This document shows, piece by piece, positions 43,344 through 50,642 of a stretch of DNA of 64,000 bases. How positions within the stretch are numbered: position 1 is the first letter of the stretch; every line of letters starts with the position of its first letter. The notes beneath the pieces were generated by a model. That model was not told where the DNA came from. It saw nothing but the letters and a program-made list of their open reading frames with translations, and searched no databases. Where the stretch lies: NCBI RefSeq assembly GCF_017875235.1, contig NZ_JAGGMI010000004.1, forward strand, positions 62,001 through 126,000, given 5' to 3'. This DNA is from Asticcacaulis solisilvae. GTDB lineage: Bacteria > Pseudomonadota > Alphaproteobacteria > Caulobacterales > Caulobacteraceae. The position numbers and the translations under genes are program-made.

Positions 43344-44732
43344 TTAATAGAGATCACGGCGATAGCGGCCGGCGGCGATGGCGTCCTCGGCCCAGTCATT
43401 GCCGAGGTGCCGGCGCAGGGCGGCATCGACGGCCCGGCCCATGTCGAGCCCGCCGCAGACGAGGACCGATCCGCCATCGGCCAGCCATTCCTTCAGTTCC
43501 TTTGTCCGGCCGACCAGGGCGTCCTGGACGTAGCGCCCCTGCCCGTCGGTGACGGACGAGAAGGCGAGGTCGAGCCGGGCCAGTTGGCCCTTGTCCTGCC
43601 AGGCGATCAGTTCATCGCACGCACCGCCGTCGGTGACCGGATTACGCTCACCATAAATCATCCAGCACGGGCGCCCGGCGGTCATGGCTGTCAGCAAATG
43701 CGCGCGCAGGCCGGCCAGGCCGGATCCTGCACCAATCAGCAGGACCGGGCCCGAGCCTTCCGGCAAGTGGAAATTGGCATGGACTTTAAGGCGCAGCTTC
43801 AGGATTTCGCCGGGTTGCAGCGTCTCGGTCAGCAGCTTCGAGCCATCGCCATCGGCCTTTTGCCGCACCAGCAGTCGGACATGGCCTTCGCCAGGCAAGG
43901 ACGCGATCGAATAGTCGCGGCGGTGGCCCTTGGGCGTGATGATTTCAACCAGGTCGCCGGCCTGCCATACGACACGTCTTTGGGCCTGTCCTTCAACCGG
44001 CTGAAGATCGACGCGGACCAGTTTCTGTGCCTTGCTGTCGGGGTTCAGGACCTCGCGCGCCGCCAGCCGCCAGTCATCAAAAACGATCTCTTCTTCGGCG
44101 GCCTGGCCGGCGCCGAGGCTCGACAGGAAGCCGTCCCATTTGGCCAGGGCCTTGGGATCGAGATCGTCGACCTCAACGCAGCCGCGCATCTGGCGAGCGC
44201 CGCACTCCATCAGCCAGGCATCCAGCCTATGACCAAAGGCGCAGAAATGGCCGTGCGTCCGGTCACCAAGCGCCAGTATGGCAAAGCTGAGCTGACCCAG
44301 TTCGACACGCTTCTTCATCAGGGTGTGTTCGAAGCGCATGGCTTCATCGGGCGCGTCGCCCTCACCGGCGGTCGACACCACGCACAGGGCTTGCGCGGCG
44401 TGCTGCAGCAGATCAGGCGTTGCCTCTTTCAACGACAGGACGATGGCAGCCTGTCCGCCGGCGTTGAGGCTGGCGGCCGTGCGGCGGGCCAGCGATTCGG
44501 CCTGTCCCGTCTGCGAGGCGTAGAGAACGAGGATGGCCGAGGATTCCTTCATCGCCTCGACGGTCGCGGCGGCGCTAACCTGCGGCTTCTTGCGGAAGGA
44601 CAGCAGGGTCACAATCAAGACGATAAGCGCCGCCACACCGGCCAGCAGCCAGCGCGTCGTGTCCTGGGTTACAAATGCGCCCAATTCCGTCAAAGCCCAA
44701 TATCCCTCAAAGCCCAATCCCTCAAAGCCCAA
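43344..44732 (-). CDS. membrane-anchored flavodoxin / NADPH-flavin reductase
   Basis: About 462 residues: one membrane helix (about 27-45, WLLAGVAALIVLIVTLLSF), a flavodoxin domain (about 65-205, VLYASQTGQAESLA, STAGEGDAP) and an FAD/NAD(P)-binding reductase module (about 225-460, RDYSIAS for FAD, IGAGSGLAGLRAHL and VCGGLDMG for NADPH), as in the reductase half of sulfite reductase. The start is uncertain: only a TTG at 44732 inside a short tandem repeat opens the frame. Many relatives carry a PepSY membrane domain in front, absent here. It follows apbE by 4 bases under a Fur-like box, suggesting reductive iron release or another flavin-based electron route. Confidence 0.85.
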   Translation of the reverse strand: MGFEGLGFEGYWALTELGAFVTQDTTRWLLAGVAALIVLIVTLLSFRKKPQVSAAATVEAMKESSAILVLYASQTGQAESLARRTAASLNAGGQAAIVLSLKEATPDLLQHAAQALCVVSTAGEGDAPDEAMRFEHTLMKKRVELGQLSFAILALGDRTHGHFCAFGHRLDAWLMECGARQMRGCVEVDDLDPKALAKWDGFLSSLGAGQAAEEEIVFDDWRLAAREVLNPDSKAQKLVRVDLQPVEGQAQRRVVWQAGDLVEIITPKGHRRDYSIASLPGEGHVRLLVRQKADGDGSKLLTETLQPGEILKLRLKVHANFHLPEGSGPVLLIGAGSGLAGLRAHLLTAMTAGRPCWMIYGERNPVTDGGACDELIAWQDKGQLARLDLAFSSVTDGQGRYVQDALVGRTKELKEWLADGGSVLVCGGLDMGRAVDAALRRHLGNDWAEDAIAAGRYRRDLY

Positions 44733-44744
44733 CCTCTCAAAGCC
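44690..44744. repeat. tandem repeat, four copies of a 15-17 bp unit
   Basis: TCAAAGCCCAA recurs at 44690, 44707 and 44722, and shortened as TCAAAGCC at 44737. The fourth copy contains the apbE stop codon; the others encode a GFEGLGFEGYW-like start of the reductase. Unit changes of 15 bases keep the frame. Confidence 0.85.
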
Positions 44745-45789
44745 ATGCCTCCAAAGCGGGACTCATCGCGTCCCGCATCGTCCCATTATCCCTCACGCGC
44801 AACAGGCAGGCGATCCCCTCCTGCCGGGCGAACGCCAGTGCGCGCGCTTCGCCCATCACGATCAGCGCGGTCGCCAGCGCGTCGGCGCGCCAGGCGTCGC
44901 GGTCGATGACCGTGGCGCTGGCCACTTCCGGCCGCACGGGGCAGGCGGTGCGCGCGTCGATCGTGTGCGACAGCCGAACGCCATCGTGCTCGAAGCCCCG
45001 GCGCAGGTCGCCCGAGGTCGCCACCGCATGGTCGCACAGGGCTATAACCGTGCGTTGCGTCGCCGTGACACCTTCGGCGCTTTCCACCTCGACCCACCAT
45101 GGCAGGCCGTCGGGCTGCACGCCAAAGCCTTTAAGTTCACCGCCGATCTCGACCAGCCCCGCCGAAATGCCGGGTTCCAGGCTCAGCATCTGCGCCAGGC
45201 CATCGACCGCATAGCCCTTGGCGATGGCGCACAGATCCAGCCTGACGCCATCTGGACGAACCATGCCGTTCGCCTGCCACACCAGGTCGCGCCAGTCGTG
45301 CGCGCAATCGCGCACCCGGCGGATCTCGGCCTCCGCCGGCACGTCGTCCGTCACGACCTTGGCGCCGAACCCCCACATCTCGACCGCCGACAGCAGAGAC
45401 GGGTCGAACGCGCCATCGGTCAGCCGGGCGATATCGAGCGCGTGGCGCACCACCTGCAGCATGACCTGCGGCAGGGGCACGAAGCTGTTGGGGCCTGCGG
45501 CATTGAAGCGGCACAGGTCCGACTGCGGCTTGTAGGGGCTCATCTGCCGGTCGATCAGGTCGAGCCACGCCTGCACGCGAGGACGCAGGGTCTGCTCCAG
45601 CCCCGCCAGCCGTTCCGCCGTTACGTAGACGGCGATACGCCAGTCGGTGGCGAACGCCTCACCCTCCAGGACAAGCTTGCGCGCCTCCGCGTCCGGACGC
45701 GGCAAGGCCGCGAGGTCCGGAATGACCACCCGGGTGTCATAGGCGCCGGATGGTCCGGTCATGCGTGCATCCGTGGCGTCAGACGGCAT
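44737..45789 (-). CDS. apbE: FAD:protein FMN transferase ApbE
   Basis: A 350-residue flavin transferase that links FMN covalently to a Thr or Ser of partner proteins, typically in the periplasm. Family motifs are visible: SPYKPQSDLCRFNAAG, DLCAIAKGYAVDGLA (the conserved K-G-Y region), EIGGELKGFG, ATSGDLRRG and SHTIDARTACPV. No clear signal peptide is seen, so it may act in the cytoplasm or use another route. A Fur-like box and a TTGACA-17-TAAATG promoter precede it; the flavodoxin reductase follows at once. No obvious flavinylated substrate is encoded nearby, apart from possibly a missing PepSY protein. Confidence 0.9.
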   Translation of the reverse strand: MPSDATDARMTGPSGAYDTRVVIPDLAALPRPDAEARKLVLEGEAFATDWRIAVYVTAERLAGLEQTLRPRVQAWLDLIDRQMSPYKPQSDLCRFNAAGPNSFVPLPQVMLQVVRHALDIARLTDGAFDPSLLSAVEMWGFGAKVVTDDVPAEAEIRRVRDCAHDWRDLVWQANGMVRPDGVRLDLCAIAKGYAVDGLAQMLSLEPGISAGLVEIGGELKGFGVQPDGLPWWVEVESAEGVTATQRTVIALCDHAVATSGDLRRGFEHDGVRLSHTIDARTACPVRPEVASATVIDRDAWRADALATALIVMGEARALAFARQEGIACLLRVRDNGTMRDAMSPALEAWL

Positions 45790-45821
45790 TCTTCGGTCTT
45801 GGCCCCTGCTCCAACCTCAAA

Positions 45822-45866
45822 AAATGAGAATGATTTGCATTTACGGGCAGAGACCTGCGCTGTCAA
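45822..45866 (-). promoter_or_regulatory. Fur-box-like operator and promoter before apbE
   Basis: On the minus strand TTGACA (45866-45861) and TAAATG (45843-45838) have a 17-base spacer, followed by ATGCAAATCATTCTCATTT (45840-45822). Its AATCATTCTCATT core is identical to that before the TonB receptor at 4880. Confidence 0.65.
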
Positions 45867-46021
45867 TTGCGTAATCATGCAAGCCCCCGAAGCCGTCACA
45901 AAACCGTTTCAATTATAGAAACATGACGCAGCGCAATATGCCAGCCCGTGTCAAAGCGCTTGATCGATCCGGCGGGGCGTGTATCCCATTGCCCACACTT
46001 GATTTGGGACGAAACCATCTG

Positions 46022-46477
46022 ATGACGACGCGAAAAGGGGCTTCCGCTGACCTCGACCCCATGGACAGCCGCCTGCTGGCCTGTCTGCGCGAGGATGCGC
46101 GACGGCCAGTATCCCAACTGGCGACCGTGCTCGAAATCCCGCGCGCCCAGGTCTATGCGCGGCTGGAACGCCTTGAAGCGGAAGGCATTATCGAAGGCTA
46201 TACGGTCCGGCTCGGCACGGCGTTCTCCAAGACGCGCATGCGCGCTCATGTGATGATCAAGACCCTGCCGCGCCAGGGACAGGCGGCTGAGACCGGGCTG
46301 GCCGAAATCGCCGAGGTATCGGCCATCTATGCTATCAGCGGCGAATACGACATCATCGTGCTGGTCGAGGCCGCCGACAGCGTGGCCATGAACGAACTGC
46401 TCGACCGGATCGGCATGCTGGATGGCGTCGAGCGCACCACCACCTCGGTGATCCTTGCGACAAAGCTCGAAAGATAA
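46022..46477 (+). CDS. Lrp/AsnC-family transcriptional regulator
   Basis: A 151-residue feast/famine regulator: N-terminal winged helix-turn-helix (about 12-60, MDSRLLACLREDARRPVSQLATVLEIPRAQV) and a C-terminal RAM/Lrp ligand domain (about 70-145, VSAIYAISGEYDIIVLVEA). An open frame starts 33 codons earlier (45923) but has no ribosome site, and the family normally starts close to the DNA-binding domain, so I chose 46022, whose ribosome site is also weak. It is divergent from apbE across about 230 bases. The ligand is probably an amino acid; target genes are not evident. Confidence 0.88.
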   Translation: MTTRKGASADLDPMDSRLLACLREDARRPVSQLATVLEIPRAQVYARLERLEAEGIIEGYTVRLGTAFSKTRMRAHVMIKTLPRQGQAAETGLAEIAEVSAIYAISGEYDIIVLVEAADSVAMNELLDRIGMLDGVERTTTSVILATKLER

Positions 46478-46484
46478 GATGCAA

Positions 46485-46512
46485 AAAAGCCGGCCCCGAA
46501 GGACCGGCTTTT
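46485..46512. terminator. bidirectional intrinsic terminator
   Basis: AAAAGCCGG pairs with CCGGCTTTT around a short loop. A-runs on the left and T-runs on the right make it work for both the Lrp gene and the convergent membrane protein gene. Confidence 0.8.
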
Positions 46513-46531
46513 AAAATCTGGCTGTCAGGCC

Positions 46532-47122
46532 TTATTTGAAGAAGGCCAGGAAGCGGTCGCCCGCCTTGTGCGCTGAGTTACGGCCAACGCGGAAATCCGA
46601 GAAGTGGAAGTCCGACAGATGCGGACGGTCCATGCGCGACAGGCGGTCACGGGCCAGCTCTTCGAGATGGGCCAGTTGCTCACGTGCCTTGCCTTCATAA
46701 TGGTGCAGGCGATCGCGGGCATGGTCGACCTGCTTGCGATAACCATATGCCGGCTTGGACAGGTTGAACTTGTTCAGGCCGATCCGATGCGCAAAGCGCT
46801 CGATGCGGCTTTCCGGACGGCGCGAGCGGGCATAGAGGATGCCGGCTATCCCGGCAACGGCGACGCCACCGGCGATCGCGCCGACGATCTGCCACTGTTC
46901 ACGGGTGAGAAGGGGCTTCTTGCCGATTTCCGGGCCTACGTCTTGTGCGGGTTCCTCGTCCTTAAAGGACAGGGTGCGCGGACTGTCATAGTCCAGTCCG
47001 GAAATGGAGCCGGTCGCGTCATCGATGCCGGGATTGTCGGCGATGGCGTCCGGGTTAATCGACGGGTTCGGGCCCGAGGTCTCTTGCGGACCGCGCGGCA
47101 GAATCTTCTCTCTCGTGTCCAT
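46532..47122 (-). CDS. single-pass membrane protein, unknown
   Basis: A 196-residue protein: a polar, probably disordered N-terminal region (about 1-72, rich in P, D, N and S), one membrane helix (about 79-100, IVGAIAGGVAVAGIAGILYA) and a basic, helical C-terminal region with many R, H and K (about 105-185) that looks like a coiled coil or surface-binding segment. The ATG at 47122 follows AGGAGA at 8 bases; a longer frame from 47155 lacks a ribosome site. No family is recognised. It could tether something at the inner membrane, but this is only suggested by shape. Confidence 0.75.
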   Translation of the reverse strand: MDTREKILPRGPQETSGPNPSINPDAIADNPGIDDATGSISGLDYDSPRTLSFKDEEPAQDVGPEIGKKPLLTREQWQIVGAIAGGVAVAGIAGILYARSRRPESRIERFAHRIGLNKFNLSKPAYGYRKQVDHARDRLHHYEGKAREQLAHLEELARDRLSRMDRPHLSDFHFSDFRVGRNSAHKAGDRFLAFFK

Positions 47123-47239
47123 GTCTGGCTCTCCTAGCAAGGCGTCATTGCGCATTTGCGAAGTCTAGCCGCGCGTTTGTAAAAGATACGCCGGACAGTT
47201 TGCTCGGAGCTGTCAAATATTGATAAGCGTGATTTGTTC

Positions 47240-47288
47240 ATCGCGATATCTAGCCAAAAACCGCTGCACACTTTTTGGCATATCGCTA
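47240..47288 (-). repeat. type A intergenic palindrome supplying a stop codon
   Basis: On the minus strand it begins TAGCGATATGCCAAAAAGTG and ends ATATCGCGAT. It is almost identical to the copy at 59883. Its first three bases, TAG (47288-47286), are the stop codon of the PP2C-kinase gene. Confidence 0.85.
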
Positions 47289-48998
47289 TCCAAACTTCAT
47301 ACCGGCGACCACCAGCAGCGCGATCAGCAGCAGCAGGGAAATCGCCTGCCACAGCTTGACCGGATCGGCGCGCCACCATTGGCTGCGGCGGGTTGACGCC
47401 GGCGCCGTCGACAACATGCCGTTCTCCAGCGCATAGGCCATTTCAAAGCCGTCCTGGAAACGTTCGGACGGCTCGGGCGCGATGGCGGTCAGGATGACGT
47501 TCTCCAGCCAGGCCGGCAGGTCGCGGCGCTTGGACCACAGGGCCTGCGGACGCCCCAGGACCGGCTTGGAGAAGGCCGGCGCGTCCGGATAGGGGAAGTC
47601 GCCGCCCGAGAACATGCGATAGAGGCTGACGCCCAGCGCGAAGATGTCGGAGCGCTCGTCGCCCGGCAAGCCGTCATAGAGTTCCGGCGACTTGTAGTTG
47701 GGCGTCCCCGGCGTGTGGTCGACCTCACCGGCCGGATCGAGATGGATCAGCCGCGCCACGCCAAGGTCGATCAGCTTCAAACCACCGTCGTTGAGCAGCA
47801 TGACGTTTTCCGGCTTGATATCGCGATGGACGATGCCGGCGCGGTGCAGCGCGGCCACGGCCTTGGCGAGTTTCGTCGCGATGTCCAGGCCCGTCTCGAC
47901 CGGCACCTTTTCCGTGCGTGACAGCCGCTCTTCCAGGGTTTCGCCTTCGTAGAAGGGCTGGGCGATGTAAAGCCGCGTCTGGCGGCCCGGCGGCAGGGTC
48001 AGGACGGCGCCGACAAGCGCGTGCTGGACGCGGCTTGCGACCCAGGCCTCGCGCGCGAAGACCGAACGCGCCGACTGTTCCGAGCCGATGGTATCGGGCT
48101 TGGGGAATTTGAGCAGGACGGTGCGCTGGTCCTTCAGGTCGCGCGCCCGGAAGACGCGGCTGTAGTCGCCGTCAGCCAGGCGTTGTTCCAGCCGGAAGTC
48201 GTCGACCACCGCGCCGGTCTCGGGCGCCTCCAACAGCGGCAGGCGGGCAAAGGCGGCATCCAGATCCTCAAGCGTCGCCGGCGGCAGTTCCAGTACGTCG
48301 ACGACAAGCGCGGTCGTATTGTCGTCGCCATTGTGCGCCAGGGCTTCGGAGACCAGCTTGCGCGCGGTTTCCTCGGGCGAGGCGCGCTGGATCAGGATGG
48401 CTTCGATCTGGTCGGCCGACAAAGGCCCGTGGACGCCGTCGCTGGTCAGGAGCAGGCGGTCGTGCGTTTGTACGTCCTCGATGCGGTAGTCGATGCGCAC
48501 CGCCTCTTCCAGGCCGATGGCGCGCGTGATCAGGCTCGACTGCTCGGCGCCCTCGGGCTTGTGATCGCGCGTCAACTGACTGAGCGCGCCGTCGCGCAGC
48601 CGATAAAGCCGCGTATCGCCGACATGGAAGCAGTGCAGACGGTGTCCCTTGATGACGATGCCGGTGAAGACCGCCGCCATGGACTTGAGGTTTTCGTCCT
48701 TCTGTCCCTGGACGTGGATCCAGTGGTTGATACTTTCAAGCGCGCGCGCGGCCGTCTTGCGCGGCGGCAGGGCATCGGACTGGCTGACATAGTCGTCGAT
48801 GAAGGCACGCACCGACAGCTCGGCCGCCACGCGTCCGCCCTTGTTGCCGCCGACGCCGTCGGCCACGGCCGCGACCAGACCGTGATGGCGCGGCGGCCCT
48901 TCGAGGTAAGCGGCGGCGAAATCCTGGTTGTCGGGACGTGGCCCGGCTTCACTGGCGAAACCGGTGGCGACCTTCAGGCGTTGGGTGGGAGCCGCCAT
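47286..48998 (-). CDS. PP2C phosphatase - Ser/Thr kinase fusion, membrane-anchored
   Basis: A 570-residue bifunctional signalling protein. Residues about 1-245 are a PP2C phosphatase with metal ligands in ETRPDNQDF-like PRPDNQD, VADGVGGNKGG, HVGDTRLYRL, TSDGVHG and GDDNTT. Residues about 265-525 are a eukaryotic-type kinase with HRDIKPENVMLL (about 391), DLGVARL in place of DFG, and GTPNYKSPE; the glycine loop (ADGDYSRVF) is poor in glycine. A C-terminal membrane helix (about 547-567) places both domains in the cytoplasm. The ATG overlaps the preceding stop as TGATG, so it is translationally coupled to the monooxygenase-fold gene. Such fusions set phosphorylation of type VI secretion or stress targets; none is nearby. 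Confidence 0.92.
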   Translation of the reverse strand: MAAPTQRLKVATGFASEAGPRPDNQDFAAAYLEGPPRHHGLVAAVADGVGGNKGGRVAAELSVRAFIDDYVSQSDALPPRKTAARALESINHWIHVQGQKDENLKSMAAVFTGIVIKGHRLHCFHVGDTRLYRLRDGALSQLTRDHKPEGAEQSSLITRAIGLEEAVRIDYRIEDVQTHDRLLLTSDGVHGPLSADQIEAILIQRASPEETARKLVSEALAHNGDDNTTALVVDVLELPPATLEDLDAAFARLPLLEAPETGAVVDDFRLEQRLADGDYSRVFRARDLKDQRTVLLKFPKPDTIGSEQSARSVFAREAWVASRVQHALVGAVLTLPPGRQTRLYIAQPFYEGETLEERLSRTEKVPVETGLDIATKLAKAVAALHRAGIVHRDIKPENVMLLNDGGLKLIDLGVARLIHLDPAGEVDHTPGTPNYKSPELYDGLPGDERSDIFALGVSLYRMFSGGDFPYPDAPAFSKPVLGRPQALWSKRRDLPAWLENVILTAIAPEPSERFQDGFEMAYALENGMLSTAPASTRRSQWWRADPVKLWQAISLLLLIALLVVAGMKFG

Positions 48999-49297
48999 CA
49001 AAAATAGGCGCCGACGGTTTCGCTATGAACGACGACGGGCGGCTCAAGAAAGAACGGGCCGGCCAGGGCGCGCCACTTCTGGAAGTTCTCCGAGCCACGG
49101 AAATCAACCGTGTGCGCTTCGACCGTTTCCCACAGGACGCGCAGGTTATAGGCCCCCGGCGTTTCAATGACGCGTTCCAGGCTCATGCCGTGGCAGCCCT
49201 TCGCCGCCCGGAAGTGCTCCTTCGCCGCGGCGACGGCGGCTTCGAAGTCGCTCGCGCGGGCAGGATCGATACGGAGGGCGGCGATTTCGGTGATCAT
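48998..49297 (-). CDS. antibiotic-biosynthesis-monooxygenase-fold (ABM) protein
   Basis: A 99-residue dimeric alpha/beta-barrel protein of the ABM/YgiN type: EIAALRIDPARASDFEAAV, then FRAAKGCHGMSLERVIE and a beta-strand end. Members oxidise quinones, degrade heme or simply bind small aromatics; catalytic residues are not conserved enough to choose. The ATG at 49297 follows GGAGCC at 5 to 6 bases. Its TGA overlaps the ATG of the PP2C-kinase gene. Why a small redox-type protein is coupled to a kinase-phosphatase is not explained by the families. Confidence 0.85.
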   Translation of the reverse strand: MITEIAALRIDPARASDFEAAVAAAKEHFRAAKGCHGMSLERVIETPGAYNLRVLWETVEAHTVDFRGSENFQKWRALAGPFFLEPPVVVHSETVGAYF

Positions 49298-49375
49298 AGT
49301 GGCTCCATGGTTGCGGCGCTTGAAGGCGCGCGCTATTGCGGTCACTCTATTCGGGCACAGCCGGGACTAGCAAGC

Positions 49376-50377
49376 ATGAAAACGGTCAAGTGGGGTATCC
49401 TGTCCACCGCGCGCATCGGCGTGACCAAGGTCATTCCCGGCATGCGCAAAAGCCAATATGTCGAGGTGGCCGCCATCGCCTCGCGCGACCTCAGCGCCGC
49501 GCAAGGCGTCGCCGACAGCATCGGCATCGACAAGGCCTATGGATCTTATGAAGACCTGTTCGCCGATCCATCAATCGACGCCATCTACAATCCGCTGCCC
49601 AACCACCTGCACGTGCCGATGACGCTTGCCGCCGCGCGCGCCGGCAAGCACGTCTTGTGCGAAAAGCCGATGGCCTTGAATGCCGCCGAGATCGACCAGC
49701 TGCGTGAAGTGGAGAACAAGGTGCACATCATGGAAGGCTTCATGGTGCGCCATTCGCTGCAGTGGAACGCAGCGCGTAAAGAGGTGCGCAGCGGCGCCTT
49801 GGGTGGCGCGCCGCAGATGATCCAGTCCTATTTCAGCTACAACAACCAGGACCCGGCCAATATCCGCAATAAGGTCGAGTGGGGCGGCGGCGGCCTGATG
49901 GATATCGGCTGTTATCCCATCGTCGCCGGTCGCTTTTTCTTCGAAGCCGAACCGGTGCGCGCCATCGCCATCTTCACCCGCCACCCGGACTGGGGCACCG
50001 ATGTGGTGACGGGCGGGATTCTCGACTTCGGCGGTGGCCGCCAGCTGACTTTCGGCGTCTCGACGCAACTGGCGCGCGCCCAGCAGCTCACCATCTGGGG
50101 GCCCGACGCTCGCCTGACCATCCCTGTGTCCTACAACGCCCAGCCGGACGAACCTAATGTCTTCATCATCGACAACGGCGAGTCACTGACCGGCGCCACG
50201 GCGAAGCTGCATACGATGGACATCTCGGACCAGTATACGCGGATGAGCGAGGACTTCTCGCGCGCCATCCTGGGCGAAATCCCCTTGCCCTACGATATGG
50301 ATGATGCCCGCGCCAATATGCGCATCATCGACGCCCTGTTCCGGTCGGAAACCTCCGGCAGGTGGGAAGCCATCTAA
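49376..50377 (+). CDS. Gfo/Idh/MocA oxidoreductase, xylose/dihydrodiol dehydrogenase-like
   Basis: A 333-residue cytoplasmic NAD(P)-dependent dehydrogenase: Rossmann start KWGILSTARIGVTKVIPGM, the catalytic-lysine motif CEKPMAL (about residue 97) and GGGGLMDIGCYPIVAGRFF in the C-terminal domain. The wording is close to NADP-dependent D-xylose dehydrogenases and dimeric dihydrodiol dehydrogenases, so an aldose may be the substrate. The ATG at 49376 opens directly on the Rossmann fold; an open frame 146 codons longer overlaps the divergent genes and is not coding. It is the fourth Gfo/Idh enzyme of this window and lies alone. Confidence 0.92.
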   Translation: MKTVKWGILSTARIGVTKVIPGMRKSQYVEVAAIASRDLSAAQGVADSIGIDKAYGSYEDLFADPSIDAIYNPLPNHLHVPMTLAAARAGKHVLCEKPMALNAAEIDQLREVENKVHIMEGFMVRHSLQWNAARKEVRSGALGGAPQMIQSYFSYNNQDPANIRNKVEWGGGGLMDIGCYPIVAGRFFFEAEPVRAIAIFTRHPDWGTDVVTGGILDFGGGRQLTFGVSTQLARAQQLTIWGPDARLTIPVSYNAQPDEPNVFIIDNGESLTGATAKLHTMDISDQYTRMSEDFSRAILGEIPLPYDMDDARANMRIIDALFRSETSGRWEAI

Positions 50378-50642
50378 GGCATTTCCTAAATACATTAAAA
50401 TTGGAGTTCGCAATCACGCGGTTACCGTGCGCCATCACGTTCTCTTGAGAACGCCCGGGATCATGCGCCGCTTACCGCGTTTCCGGATTTTCCTACTGAT
50501 TCTTTATCCGCCGCCGGACATTGTGCGATGCGAAGCGGCGCAAGCCTTTGCGCCCTCAATCCCATAGTTTCCCGCCGGCCGGCAGGTGAGGTCGATGCCA
50601 TCCCTCCCCGTGGTTCGCGCGGCCGTTTTTTCAGAGGTCCAG

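Noticed and set aside
44690-44744. Possible CRISPR array
   Set aside because: Units of 15-17 bases abut without spacers and no cas genes are present; it is a simple tandem repeat.
43194-44909. 571-codon plus-strand open frame
   Set aside because: It is antisense to the flavodoxin reductase and spans the tandem repeat; no motif in the translation.
47134-47379. 81-codon minus-strand open frame downstream of the PP2C-kinase
   Set aside because: It runs through a type A repeat and overlaps the kinase gene in another frame; no ribosome site was evident.
48938-49375. N-terminal extension of the xylose-dehydrogenase-like gene
   Set aside because: It would overlap two divergent genes; the Rossmann fold starts at 49376.
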